NCBI RefSeq assembly: GCF_032118995.1
Contig: NC_092648.1
Span: 1,689,001 to 1,753,000, forward strand
Origin: Asterias amurensis
Lineage: Eukaryota; Echinodermata; Asteroidea; Forcipulatida; Asteriidae
Reading direction: 5' to 3'
DNA length: 64,000 nucleotides
Notes under the pieces: generated by a model
The model's input: the letters and a program-made list of their open reading frames with translations, nothing else
What the model was told of the DNA's origin: nothing
Database searches by the model: none
Position numbers and translations under genes: made by a program
Part shown: positions 21,206 to 35,000 of the stretch, in pieces
How the letters are laid out: each line of letters opens with the position of its first letter
How positions within the stretch are numbered: position 1 is the stretch's first letter

Positions 21206-21276
21206 AATAAATATTCAACAAAAGTATTGAAAATTTGTTTTAATATTTAATCGCTACATGTTGTATATAAAATAAA
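21206..21276 (+). terminator. Candidate polyadenylation signals of SPDYA
   Basis: Two AATAAA hexamers lie at 21206-21211 and 21271-21276, about 630-700 bases after the Speedy stop codon, in an AT-rich stretch with no recognised repeat. They are plausible 3' end signals; cleavage sites are not visible in the sequence. Confidence 0.4.
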
Positions 21277-21617
21277 ACTCTATAAGTTATGATTTAAAAT
21301 TAAAAACAAAAACAGAAACAGAAAGGACTCTTACTGGATAGTTATTAAAACAGATACGCAAACAAGTTTTGTCAGTATTGACTTGGATGCCAGGGTTTTA
21401 TAGGGTCTGACCCATTGTGGGGTCAAGCTGACCCTAAAACTGGTTACAGTTAGATAAGTGAACTTGGATTCTACTTCAGCTTGACCCATGTTCTGGGTCA
21501 TTTGTACAGAGATTCTGTGCCATACTGACCCTGATTTGGTCAGTATGACAGGAGTCATACTGACCTGAAATGGATTGGTATGACAGGACCTGGAATCCAG
21601 GTCAAGTCTGAATCCAG

Positions 21618-21763
21618 GGGTGGATTTAACAAAGAATTAAGACTAGTCTTATCTCAAGTTAGGACAAGTTACTCGTCCTATTAACTTAGGACTAGCTATA
21701 CATTTTTAAAGACTAGTCCTAAGTTAGGACTTTTCCTAGCTCTGTGTGAAATTGACCCCTGGT
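21618..21763. repeat. TTAGGACTAGTCCTAA hairpin family B copy
   Basis: GGGTGGATTTAACAAAGAAT at the left, GTGTGAAATTGACCCC at the right, with TTAGGACAAGTTACTCGTCC and ACTAGTCCTAAGTTAGGAC inside. It lies between SPDYA and ABAT. The preceding 21380-21600 has loose GACCC/GGGTC direct and inverted repeats without a clear boundary. Confidence 0.7.
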
Positions 21764-22319
21764 CAAGTCTGTTGTCTCTTGACTAACAAGCTGTTGTTTG
21801 TCATCACTTTTGATCTGCCTTCTGCTGGTTTGAATTTCCAATTAATAAAAAGGTTTGAGACTGTTTTCCTTTCCAGGCCTCAATCTTTACAATGGGGGAC
21901 TTTTATGGATAATAGTGGCAGAAAACTTACCTGGTAACACCATTTTCAAGGATTTTTTTTCCGTTATTAACACTTTTCAAATCGATAAAGGACCGAATGA
22001 GTTTCTGAAATTAGCTTCCGCTTTAAATTGAACTGAAACAATTTATGTTGTGAAAAAATAACTATGGAGGATGGAAATGTAATCATACAATTTTCAACTC
22101 ACAATTTTAATAAGATTTTGAGGTTGAACAAAGACAAAAAATTGAATTTTTTCTTTGATTCACTCCAAATCTTAAAAGACTATCCACTCAGTTTTCCCTT
22201 GGGGTTTATAACTTGAATTCTAGTCTGATAAGAGTAAAGGAAATGTAGGTCAAGTTGAAAAATTAGGCACAGGCAAGCAGTGAAATGACATCATTATGGG
22301 AATGGGCAAGTTGAGTGAC

Positions 22320-22589
22320 TATAAATAGAATCAGAGGAACTTTTATCCGAACTGTAAACAGAAGTCATCATCTAGGTCGTTGGGCATGGCTGTTGATTTG
22401 CAGCCCCTGGATGGGTCACTGTTTGCACACTCGATGACCACATACAACCCACTGAAAACCTTCAGCTGAAGGTAGTTCTAAAGTTCACTCGAGTGTTGCA
22501 GTTGTATCCCAGTTCCTAATCTGTGAAATCACAATCAGATGTCATTCCTGTTACTATTGGACTATCTATTGACGTGGGCTGTAGTGTTG
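22320..22589 (+). promoter_or_regulatory. ABAT: ABAT TATA box and non-coding first exon
   Basis: A TATAAATA box sits at 22320-22327. About 260 bases downstream a GGTAAGTA donor follows position 22589. The next exon starts at 23034 after a TTCTTTTTCTAG acceptor, 27 bases before the ABAT start codon. Together these give a conventional promoter, a 5' UTR exon, and an intron of 444 bases. The start site is inferred from the TATA position. Confidence 0.55.
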
Positions 22590-22762
22590 GTAAGTATAAC
22601 CATTTATTATGCTATCTATCCAATAAATGTTCATAAAATGTAAAGAATGATAGAGCACTTTTACAATAAAGCCAGCACATCTTCAATACTAAAAGATCAC
22701 CCTCTTTCCTTTCAGATTTGAACAAAGTTCTGATGCAGTAAAATTCACTTGCAGGAATTAGG

Positions 22763-22927
22763 GCAGGCCTGGAATTTTATTTCATAGTAAGGCCATTTTC
22801 ATTTGGCAAAGATGCACTTCCTTTGGAAAATCTTAAAGTCTACAAGAAATGTTTGAAGGGGCACCAAGGCCAAGACTAGGGCAACGGAGGCCATTGCCTC
22901 ATTGGCCTTTGTGTAATTCTAGGCCTG
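22763..22927. repeat. GGCACCAAGG hairpin repeat family A copy
   Basis: GGGGCACCAAGGCCAAGACT and GGCAACGGAGGCCATTGCCT mark the copy, which lies in the 5' UTR intron of ABAT. The left end is diverged. Confidence 0.65.
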
Positions 22928-23060
22928 TGGTAGTGAATACAAGATGAAAGTCTCACTGAGATATCCTTTTTCAAGTCTCTGGACTAGAGCTGTGACAATA
23001 ATCCTATCTCTATATTATTTCTTCTTTTTCTAGGACTAATAAATAGATTGTTACTTTAAC

Positions 23061-26000
23061 ATGGCCCTTTTGTCAACCGGAGGACTGTTCCAAAGGATCA
23101 GTGGAGCAGGTTTTTTAGCACGCACGTATCGTTGTACAACACTAAGAGGTGAGTTAATAATTTATCTGATATGAAGAAATCTTGTTCTAATTTTCTAGTG
23201 CTGAGGATACTGTTCCCTGAAGCTCCTTGAAGTCTAGGGATTATTTATGGTGGGAATGTCATCATTTTAACATACCTCCTAAAATTTTGATCCGAATTTC
23301 AGACTTTTTGTCAGCAATTGAGTCTGGCCCCCTGTGTGAGAGGCAAAATGTGAATGCCGTGCAGTGCTCATGTCCAAATCACTCATCACACTTAAAGCCA
23401 TGGACACTTTCGTAACAGAAAACAAATTAAAGTTCACAGATTTACAAATAACTTACAGGGTTTACAGAAGGTAATGGTGAAAGACTTCTCTTGAAATATT
23501 ATTCAATGAAATGCTTTACTTTTTGAGAAAACATTAAAAACAACATCAATTCTCGATATCAAGAATTACGGATTTATTTTAAACAAATGTCCTGACACGG
23601 CAAAACGTGCGGAAACGAAGGTGGGTTTGACATCAGACTATCCTTGGGTTTCCCCCTCCAACAGTGAAGTTCAAGGCCTGGGCCGAAACTTCATAAAACC
23701 TGTAAGCATAATAACTTGCTAAGCACAGACAAGTTTTGCTTAACAGGAGCTCGTTACAATCAAAAAATCCGTAAAGTTGCAACTGGTGCCCCACTCATTT
23801 TTGGCTCAGCAAAGAAATTTGCAAAGAACTCAACTTTAATACTTACACAAATCCAGGATAATTTTTATTCTTTTCTGATAAAACCCCTCTTTGTCCTTTA
23901 CTTTCCTGTAACCCCTTTACATGACTGCTGTTTTCTTTCGTCAGGATTGTCAACGGTATTGTCGGATGAAGCTAAAGTTAAGAAGGAAAGAAAGAATCTC
24001 CTTCCTCATATCGTTGAATATGGAGGTCCATTGATGAAGACTACTGTCCCTGGACCAAAATCTCAAGTAAGCGTCTTACCCCTTCATTCAGATCTAAAGC
24101 CCCAAAATGATAGGTAGCCCAAATTCATGCTTATGTTACAGCTAAAGCTTTGGCAGGTGTAAGATTGTATGAAAAGTCAGCAGTCGACTTGGCGTATAGT
24201 TGTAATCTTTCCTTGCCATCCACTGTGCTGGGACCCTAGTTCAAATATAACAGGGAGAAAATCTTACAGCCCCCACCTGGTTTCGTGAGTTTTCCGTTGA
24301 ATATCTCTGTGGGGTATCCCATATTTAAAACTGAAAATGTGCTTTGTCTTCTCCCCAGGAGTTGTTGGCTAGTTATTAATAGGCTAAATTTGTTTTTGTT
24401 TTTCTAAGAGTCTTTGGCTTCACAACCAGAAGAAATGAAATAAAATGAAAGGCAAAATCCTGAATGTTGATAACATTATCCTGTTGGTCTGGTTTATCTA
24501 ATAGAGAAGTAGAGAATGTACTTTTTGGAAACTTACCACTTCTCAAATTATTTGTAACTTTTTAGGAGCTGCTGAAGTCATTTGATGATGTAACTAAGGT
24601 GAGTTATGAATGAACACCAAGCTTTATTGAAAATAGATTTCTTGTAATTTCTATCTTTGAGTGGTTGCATTTGGGTTCTTTAACATTGTATTAAATTATG
24701 GCAGTACGTCGCAAAAGCTCAGTGTACAGTGTATGTGTAAGTGTCATATAATAATGTCAGGATATCTGATGACCCCTAGCACGATGCTGAACGCAATTAT
24801 GCACAATGTGCTTCTACCATGTTCACCATATTAGGGCGTGAATTCCTTTTTCACTCCCAAAATGGCCATACAGGAAAGGCTGCTGTTAGTCTGCAGTGCA
24901 TTGTGATAACTTACTGGCAAAGTTTGTGGGTTCGAATCCCACTTGAGTAATATGCCTGTGATTTTATTTTTGCACAGAACTTGGGAAAGTACTGAGTATA
25001 CAAAATTAATCCAAAGGCCGCAGGCCTCAAATCAAATCCCCACTTTGGTAAATGCTTCTTTGTTCAACCCCAAAATTGTCTTTTGAAGTACTTTTTGCAT
25101 GAAATGTATGGTGTAGTTTTGCTAGAGGGTGTTTTTCTTCCCACTATGTTCTCGAACCCAGATGACTGATTGAGCTGAAACTTTCACAGGTCGTAATTGG
25201 GTGGAAGTGGAGGTACTGGTCTTTGACAATTACCGACGTTGTTTGGTGCTTAAAAAACTTGTTTACCCCATCATCTGTCACTACTACTTGGTACGTTTGT
25301 GGTACCTCACAATTATTTCTAAGTCTTGCATTTTCAGTCATTGTTTGTTTTGTTTTCTTTGCAGAATGTTGAGACTGTACAGTATTTTGTGGACTTTCAT
25401 CAGAGTCTTGGCAACTATCTTGTAGACGTTGACGGAAATCGATTCCTGGATTCCTTCATGCACATCTCATCCATTCCACTTGGTAAGATTTCACTCTATA
25501 TAGGATCATCCAAGAAATGCATCGAACATTTATCAAAACTTCTTTCCTTTTCAACTTATTTGCTTTCAAATAGGCCCCTCCACTGTCAAATAGAGCGTTA
25601 TGATGCATCAAGGGGGCAACAAAGGCAATTGCCTTCATGCCCCCTAGTCATTGCCATCATGCCCTTAGATATCTGCAGTAGAACTTTACAATTTCCCCAT
25701 GGGGAAGGAGAAATGCCTTGGTGCCCTTGCCTTATCGAAACAAAGCATACAGGCCTTATTTATATTGAGTTCTTGGGAAAGTGGGGAACTTTATACCATT
25801 ATTACCACATACATAAAGACGACCCTTCGCTTGTACTGAGTGCCATGAGCAACCTTTTGTTCTAATTTAATACTCAAACAAGAAAATAGAATAACAAACC
25901 AAAAGGACCAGTGGTATAAATGCATTAAATAGTTTTCGGCGTTTCGCCTCTAGCAGACTTATATGGTTGTAGCGTCAGGCCATTAACTATTTTTTGCATT

Positions 26001-29000
26001 ACTATTCAAATATTTACATGGTCTTAAAACTGATCTCTGTTTGTTAATAACCCCCAAGACCATTGACATTTTGTCACCATTAACAACCTGCACTTCAATA
26101 AAGTTCTATTCAATTGATATAAGATCAGTAATCTAAATCATATAGGCCTACTCAAAGTTATTGGGTTTACTTCTTTCATTGTTTATTCTCCAGAAGGCTT
26201 TAGGGTTGAGCAAAGTTTCTAGTATAACTTCGTTCAAGCATAACATCCATTTATGCCATAAAACACCTTTTTAAGTGTTGTGTGGGCGGGTGACCATGTG
26301 TTATATTTTGATTCAAATACTGTTCACGGTTCCATACAGTCTCCACAGTGACTCACAGAAGGTCAATCTTGTATGATCAATTGGATTTAGAGTGCCTGGT
26401 CGGCGTTCCGCCCCAAGCCATTTCAATTGATCATACATTGGCATCCAGTGAATAAAGCACTTTAAATTTAACAAACTTGTGTCTTGTTTACAGATTTCTA
26501 AAGGGACTAGTTCCATCCAGCCAGGTTATCTTTGTGACCTACTAACTGTCAAATCAACTATATTCACTCTGCGCTCGACATCCTTTGGTGCGGTATATAA
26601 TTGTAGCCCACACTTTGAAGTGGCCTTCAGGCCTTGTGTTTGGCGACTTGCATAACAAAAATATTTAAACAAATACAAAATATATTTACAGCAGCTACTT
26701 GGCAAAACTAAATACTATGTAACCATGACGATATTTCCCCCTCCCAACCCTTGATTCTTTTAAAACTTCTTTAAAAGCTTTTACAAATTCAGATTTTAAT
26801 TTCTTGTTTGTTATTGTTTAAGTTTTAACTATTGATTTTGTTTTTTTACCCATATACACCGATGTCTGTTAGCACTGTATACTCAGTACTTACCCGAGTT
26901 CTGTGAAAAAAATCACCTGTAGGCATATAACTCAGTTGGGATGCGAACCAACGACCTTTTCAATTCTAGACCACCGAGATTGCCCGGTGGCAAGAGGCAA
27001 TTAAAATCAAATGTTTTAGCAGTGGGTACAGCAAACAATTGATCCAAATTGAAAACAGTTTTAACTACTTGGGTTTTGTTTTGGATATTTTTTTCAGCTT
27101 TCTTACAGGTAACATCCACAAGTAAAAGTGCTGTACTTGTGATGTCTATGTGACATGTACAATTATTTTTAAAATAATGTTGATTGTAATCCAGCTTAGG
27201 ATATTTTGGCATGAGCTGACACAATGTGTGCAAGGTGGTTCAGACAACATTCAAATACGTTTGCATGTGACAACATCCCTTGCCAGGTTTCAAGAAATAT
27301 TCATTTTTTTAACACCACTGTTGATTCTGTCTGTTTTCAGGTTACAATCATCCAGCCATTCTTGATGTAGTGAAAAACCCAGCCAACTTGGTAAATATAA
27401 AAATAGAATAAGCTCTTGCAAACTGCTTACCAAATAAAAGGATCTATGGTATAAATGCAAAAGTAGTTAATTGCCTGACGTTTCGACCCTAGCAGATTCT
27501 TTTTTTTTCCAACTTGGTAAATATGTTATGGAGATGTTACTGTTGCAGATTGAAGTATGTTGTTCGAATAATGATTTTAGCTCAATTGAATTGCCCAGAG
27601 TGCAGATGTCGCTGTGAATTAAACTCTAATTTCAACTTGTATTCTTATTCATCAATTTAAAACATTACTTAAATTGTGGTGGTGATGTTTAAATAATACT
27701 GTTTCTCATCTGGACCCTTTTTATTTGATGTGACAATAATTCACAACAAAAAACTTGCTCAGCAAATGACTCTTTCAACAAGTTTTTCCAGCTCTGATTT
27801 AGGGAGTGTCTCAAAAAAATCAAAGCAGGGAACATCCTATACGATGTTCAACTGACTTTGGACTGTTGTATTGGACCGTCAGAACAATCTACTAGAACAA
27901 AAGCTAAGATGCTTCGTGTAGAGTTGTTCCTGTTTGGCAAGGTGACCCGATCAGCAGAACGCTCTAATGGTCCATGGGATGCAGGTGTATGGCTAATGGG
28001 ACTGTTCCTTTGTCCCTAGAACATACCCCACTTTTGAGACTCTTCATTATGAATATATCCATATATCTAAACATTAAAATGTATGATTTATACTTACAGA
28101 GTTTATTTGCAAACAGACCAGCATTAGCTGTGAAACCAACTAAAGAATACCCAACGGATCTTTTCAATGCTCTCGTTTCGGTAAGACAATTTTACTAGTA
28201 TTTAGAACGCTAGGCGGCAGTAGAATGTACCAGGTCAATTTTCATTATATAGGTAGTTTGCATGCGCTCACTTCGGAAAACCATGGATTTACCTGGGCCT
28301 GGTTTCGTAAAGCTGTTAAGCAGACAATTCTGCTTAGCAATTTTCCTGACTTAGCAAGAAATGACTGGGTCTCAATCGTTACATTGGTAACTGTATGGTG
28401 TTCTGGCTGGTAACCTATTTTTGCTAAGCAAAAGTTTCAGGCTTACAGGCTAAATGAAATTGGGCTTTGGGCTCTGTTCATCAGTGTATAAGAAATTAAA
28501 AAGCCAGCTGCGATTTCACAAAGAGTTAGGACTCGTCTTATCTCGAGTTAGGACGAGTAACTCGTCCTAACTTAGGATTAATCTTAAGGTCTGCATGCTA
28601 CAGTGCAGGGTTGGGACTCGTCCTAAGTCCTAAGTTTAGTCTTAAGTCATGAAGAGTTTTGTGAAATCGAGGGCTGATCTTCAAACAGAACTAAATTTGG
28701 AGTCGATGGGTGGGTCCAAAACAATTTTGAAATAAACTTTTAAACATTGACTACTCTGAATGGTCCCTGAGCAGTTGCCTGATTGCTGGGCCACAAACCT
28801 CAACTTTTGGATACCATTCCTACCTCCATGTTGATATTAATCAGATTCAACTCATACACCAATGTTTATGCAGTACTTATCTGAGTCCTAAACAAACCAC
28901 AATCTATTGGGAAAAAATGGCATATCAAATTTATCACATTTCATGATTTTAGTTTGTTAACCCGAACTCTTTTAAGTTGTTTACTGGATTCACCTGTCCG

Positions 29001-32000
29001 CTCTTAAAAGAACAAAACTGAACCAATGACTCAACACCAAACTGTTTTCTATGGTGGTATGCCTGTTCCCATATACGGCATAATCAGTTTATTAGTACAT
29101 AATCTGGGTGCAAAGGTTAGGGTTATTTATGATAAATAAGCACTTCAAAATAACAAGATGTGCACTATTGTTGGGGGCATCAACATCTGATGCTTGAGTG
29201 GTTTTTTTAAATGAAACGTTATGTTGTTTTTGTTTTTGTTTTTTTATGCGGAATGGTTCTTTGAGTCTTTCTAAAAAGTGCTTTTAAATATGTTTGAAAT
29301 GCAACTTTTCACTCTTGGTAAGGGGGCTACAAGATGAAAACATAGCAAGTTCATCCTCTGATGGTCTGCCCAAAGAATCATAATAATACCAACAGTAATA
29401 TAGGATTTGAGGCATTGCATGGTGAGGTATCAATGTATATTTGGTTTGCGGTAACACCGTGTGTGTACCTACTTGCCAGGTAGAGTTTGTTCTTAGAGAA
29501 CTGTCTTGCTTTATTCTACTGCCACAGAGTAGATAATCGGAGGCCCGGGAGACTTCTCAGTTCTGAAAAGAACTGTCCTGCTTTTTAGAACTGAGAAGTC
29601 TCCCGAACCTCCAATTATCTACTCCACGGCAGTAGAATAAAGCAAGACAGTTCTCTAAGACAAACTCTACCTGGCAAGTAGATACACACATGGTGTTACC
29701 GCAAACCGAATATACACCAACAGTAATGTCGGCTTAATCATGTTGACTTGCTCTAGGGTGCTGAACAAGGCACTAGTAAAGAAACAAAACAAGCAAGTAC
29801 AACTGTGTGGACATACAATACAAAACATTGCAGTCAGACTTTGATGGGATGTGAATATGGTCATCATCATCATCATTCTCTTGATCCATCGGGAAACGTA
29901 GAGCTGCCCAACCAATGCGCTCTGCTGCCCAGTGCCACAGCTGCCCAGCCTGGGACTCGAAATTAATAGTTATGGTTAAATTATATCTTTCTTCAATTTC
30001 AAGGTTTTTTTGCCAAAATAAGACTCACTAACACTTTATGTATACTTTCAGACCTTAAGAACAAAATTTGTAAGAGGTTTTGGTTTTTATTATTTTGTTA
30101 ACAGGTTGCCCCAAAAGGTTTAAAACATGTACAGACTATGATGTGTGGAGCATGCTCAGTGGAAAATGCTCTCAAGCAAACATACATGTGGTATAGGGTG
30201 AGTACAAGCCATTTTGTGATGTATTTTTTCCCCCATGAACATGAACACAGTTCTCAACCTGAGTAGTTTTGAGAAATGTTGTGCGACAGAAGTACCATAA
30301 GGCTCTGCTTACCATAAGCACAGAATCGGCGCTTACGGAAGCAGGGAATTCCGTGCTTACGTCCAGCGTATTTCACGGGTAAGCGGCGAATTTTGGCTTC
30401 TGCGCGTGCTTACTCCACGTTACTAGGCATTCTACGCTTACAAGGCTAGCGCAGAAATTCAGCGCTTGCACGTAAGCTAGGAATAGTGATCGTAAGCGCA
30501 GAATTTGGAATTGAGCAGAGCCATGTGTTTGGGAGCTAGTAAATAATGATATGTTTGTCAAAGAGCTAGTGGAAAGCAAGGTGTTTGTCAAAGAGCTTGT
30601 ACAAACCCCACGCCCCTCACTAGACAAGAAATATTGATTTGACACAATAACATGACCTAAAGAAAAAATGGGACCTAAAATGGAGTTAGATAAGCTTATT
30701 ACAGTGTAATTCTAGGCCCGTTTTCACAGCTGAGTCGTCAACATAATAGTGATTTGTTCTGTGACAAAAGAAGTGATTTTGCCGTTTTAACTGCAAAATC
30801 AAGATCTTATCGATTTCACAAAGACAGTCAAAACTTAGGACTAGTCCTAGGACTCTTTAGTCCAGTAATTACAACTTTAAGGCTAGTCCTAAAAGGAGAT
30901 AAGATTAGATTTGACTCTTTGTGAAATCTACCCCAGGTCCAGGAATATTTGTTAGCCAAGCTCTATGATCTTTTACCCCAAGTTGGAGCCCTGGAAATGT
31001 AAGCTTAAAGTGTTGTGATATGTTTGTTCTTCACAGACCAAAGAACGAGGAGGACCACCTACACAAGAGGATCTTGACACTTGTCTTCTAAACAAGGTGC
31101 GTTAATTTACCCAAATTAACAATGTTTGTGCTGAACAGTTTTTCCATTCAGTCTAGTCATGTGTGTTGAATTTCTTGATTCATAACTTGTTTTGAAACTT
31201 GCTCCCGAACACAGTGTGGTAATCTCCCCCAAATTAACAATGTTTGTGCTGAATAGTTTTTCCATTTTGTGTTAACATTCTTGATTTGTAACTTTTCTTG
31301 AAACTTTTCGCATAAACAAGGTGTGATAACCTCACCCAAAGTAACATTGTTTGTGCTGAGGAATGTTTTATTAACTTGGTCATGTTTGTTGAATATCTTG
31401 TTTTGTAACTTTTCTTGAAACTTTTCTTTTTGACAAGGTGTGGTAATAACCTCACCCAAAATGTCAATGTTTTTGATTAGATTTGCCATTGTTCGTTAAA
31501 TTTCTCAATTTATAACTCTTCTTGAAACTTGTCTCCTAAACAGGGCGCGATAACCTCACCCAAATTAACAATGTTTGTGTTGAGGAATTTTTGATTAACT
31601 TGGTCATGTCTGTTAAATTTCTTGACTTGTATCTTGTCTTGAAACTTAACTGTCTTCTAAGCAAAGTGTGATAACCTCACCCAAATTAACATTGTTTGGC
31701 TGAGAGGTTTTCAACCATGTCATGTTTGTTGAATTTCTTGATTTGTCACTTTTCTTGAAGTTTGTCTTCGATATAAGCTGGGATAACCTCACCCAAAGTA
31801 ACAGTGTTTATTGCTGAGAAATTATGTCATGTTCTTTGAATTTCTTGATTTGTAACTTGTCTTGAAACTTGTCTCCTAAACAGGGTGCAATAACCTCCCC
31901 ATATTAAACATGTATGTGCTATTGAATTCCACAATTTGTAAAATTTCTTGAAACTTGTCTTCTAAATAAGGTATGATAACCCCATACAAATTAACAGTGT

Positions 32001-35000
32001 TTGTGCGGAGAAGTTTATAATTCAGTCATGTCTGTTGAATTTCTCAATTCATAATATTCTTTTGAAAATTGCCTTCTCTTTTACACGATGTGCAGTAACC
32101 TCGCCCAAATTATCAATGTTTGCACTGAGGAGTTTTTTAATTAAGTAATGTTTGTTGAATATTATTGATTTGTAACTTTTCTTGAAAGTTGACTTCTTAA
32201 CAGGGGGTAACATTTCCTTGGTCGTCTAGTGTACTGTTTACTGCATTTTAATGACATTGTCTTGTATATATGTTTCCTCTGTTCACCAACCTTGTTTTTA
32301 CTAAGGGCCTGCATTTTCTTATGTTTTTGAATGTTGCCTTCTCAATGACAGTGTTTATATTAATCATTGTATACAGCTGGTCTGATATTTATTGTCTTCT
32401 AATGTATCTTTATATTATAACTTATCACTTGTAAAGCACATCAAGGGATCAAAATATGCTTTATAAATGCTGTTTTGCTATATATATATATTTATTGGAT
32501 TATTGTATGTTATTATGTATACTGTATTATTATTATTTTCTTTCCTGTATTATTATTATTTTCTTTCCAGTAACATTATATCTGTTTTAAAAAAGTGTAA
32601 ATATTTTGTTTTTGACCCTCACTTTCATTTGAAAGTGGATATTTATGAAAGTACATTTATGCATTTATGAAACCCTTAATAGGAGCTACAAACCTTAATT
32701 ATTATTATTCAAGTTTTATATTTGCCACACAGCAACCTGGAAATCCTCCATACAGCGTGCTGTCATTTCAAGGATCCTTCCATGGCAGAACAGTCGGTAA
32801 GAGCAAAACCTTTCCATAAAATCATAAAAAGGACTGTATTCGTTTAGTATTTACTCCAAAAATACCCACTGAGCTGGCCAGTCTCCTTTACCTGTACTTT
32901 TTCACCTCTCGTTTTTCCTTCTTTTGATTCTTTCTATCTTTTGAGGTGCTGTTGTATCTTTTATCTTTATATCGTAGTTGTTAATGTAGTATTTTGTTGC
33001 TCATTGTACTTGCCTGTAAATATTGTACTTTTTGTATCTAATGTTTGTCTTTTTACTGTTTGTTGTACTCTACGCCTACAGATTTTTGTATAAAATATAA
33101 ATTATTATTTTTGTACCCTTTTGCCAGCGGAAACTGAATTTCAATATTTTTTGAAATCATCATGTAAGTTTGAATCCCACTGTCCAGTCTGTTCTGAGTT
33201 CTTTGGACAGTGAATGAAATCTATCTCTCTACCAATCTTTGAGTAATTTTGTTGTCTTTATTTCCTCCCCTACTGTACAGCCACACTTTCTCTATCGCAC
33301 TCTAAGATTGCCCATAGGATTGATATGCCCTCATTGGATTGGCCTATTGCACCCTTCCCAAGGCTCCAGTATCCCCTGGAGCAATACCAACAGGAGAACC
33401 GTGCTGAGGAAGACAAGTGTCTAGCTGAGGTAATCTTAAAAGAAGCCTCCTTTCAAGACGTTAAGTGATTTTAACTGTTTAATAGTGCAGCCTAAGAATT
33501 GGGAATAACCAACAAACATTGTGAATCGAGGCTAACTCGATTCTCTCCTCTCACATGATAAAAGTGACTCCTTATATATCAGTGACGCTCAAGGTGCTTT
33601 AACGTTCAGTATTTTTCCTGCAAGGTTTCTAAAGAGCTTTGTTTTTTAAGTTTAAGTGAAGTTTAAGACTGTTTTTCTTGACATAGCACAATATGCTTCC
33701 ATTCAAATCAGGAACAACAGGGCTAACCCCTTTTCTTTTCGATAAGTGCATTGGGTTCTGTCGCGTACATTTTACACAACACACAAACTGCTTTACGTCA
33801 AAGCATCATGGCTAAATGTCTTGCTAAAGGACACAAGTGTCATGATTGGGACTGGAACCAACACTCTGCTGAGCAGACACACTAAGAGTTTGAGGCCGTT
33901 GTTCTTATCCCCTCGGCCACGACACGCTACATGTTATCTTAACAACTAGCCTCCATCCCATGTGTAAAGTGACTTTAACTGTTTAAAGACACTGGACACT
34001 ATTAGTAATTGTCAACTGGTAATTGTCAAAGACCAGTCTTTTCACTTGCTGTATCTCAACATATATGCATAAAATAATAAACCTGTGAAAATTTGAGCTC
34101 AATCGGTCATCGAAGTTGTGAGATAATAATGGAAGAAAAAACACCCTTGTCACATGAAGTGTGCTTTCAGATGCTTGATTTCGAGACCTCAAATTCTTTA
34201 TGTGAGGTCTCGAAATCAAATTTGTGGAAAATTACTTTTTTCTCGAAAACTCTGTCACTTCAGATGAAGCCATTTCTCACAATGTTTTATACTATATCAA
34301 CAGCTCCCCATTACTCATTACCAGGTAAGGTTGCTAATAATTATTTTAAGTAATTACCAAAAGTGTCCACTGCCTTTAACCCTTTCGTGATCATAAAGGC
34401 CACAAGCACGACATGAAGGGTGTGTTCCTTGCACCTGCACCATTGATAGAGATATATTGCCCTATTGTCTTGCAGGTTTATGCACAGGTTGAGAGGATGA
34501 AAGAGAGAGGTGAACCAGTTGTCAGTGTCATCATTGAGGCTATACAAGGTGAGGGCGGGGACAACCATGCCACACCCTACTTCTTCAAAAAACTCCAGAG
34601 TATTTGCAAAGAGGTATGGACAAGATCAAGAGATTACAGAAAAACCATGGCCCAACTTCCAGAAGCTGCTTTTAAAAGCACAAAAAGTAGCCGAGCAAAA
34701 ATGAATTTTGGTTATACCAGATAGAGTAACCAGCTTACTCTTCATGTTTGTGACTGGTATGTTGGCAATTTTGTTTAGCAGCAAACATTAAGCACGACAA
34801 GAAGGGTGTGTTCCTTGTTCCTTTCTGTTTGAGTAGAGCCATGAAGAGCTCTTTTGTGTGTTAGTTAGTTTGTTTGTTGGGGTGTTTATTTGTTTATATG
34901 TTCTTCTTGTCAAGGGATTGGCAAACTCCCACAAGGGGAAATGAACGCCAAGCGGGCAAAAGCTAATCTTACTCATACAAATATTGGTTTGAACTGCACA

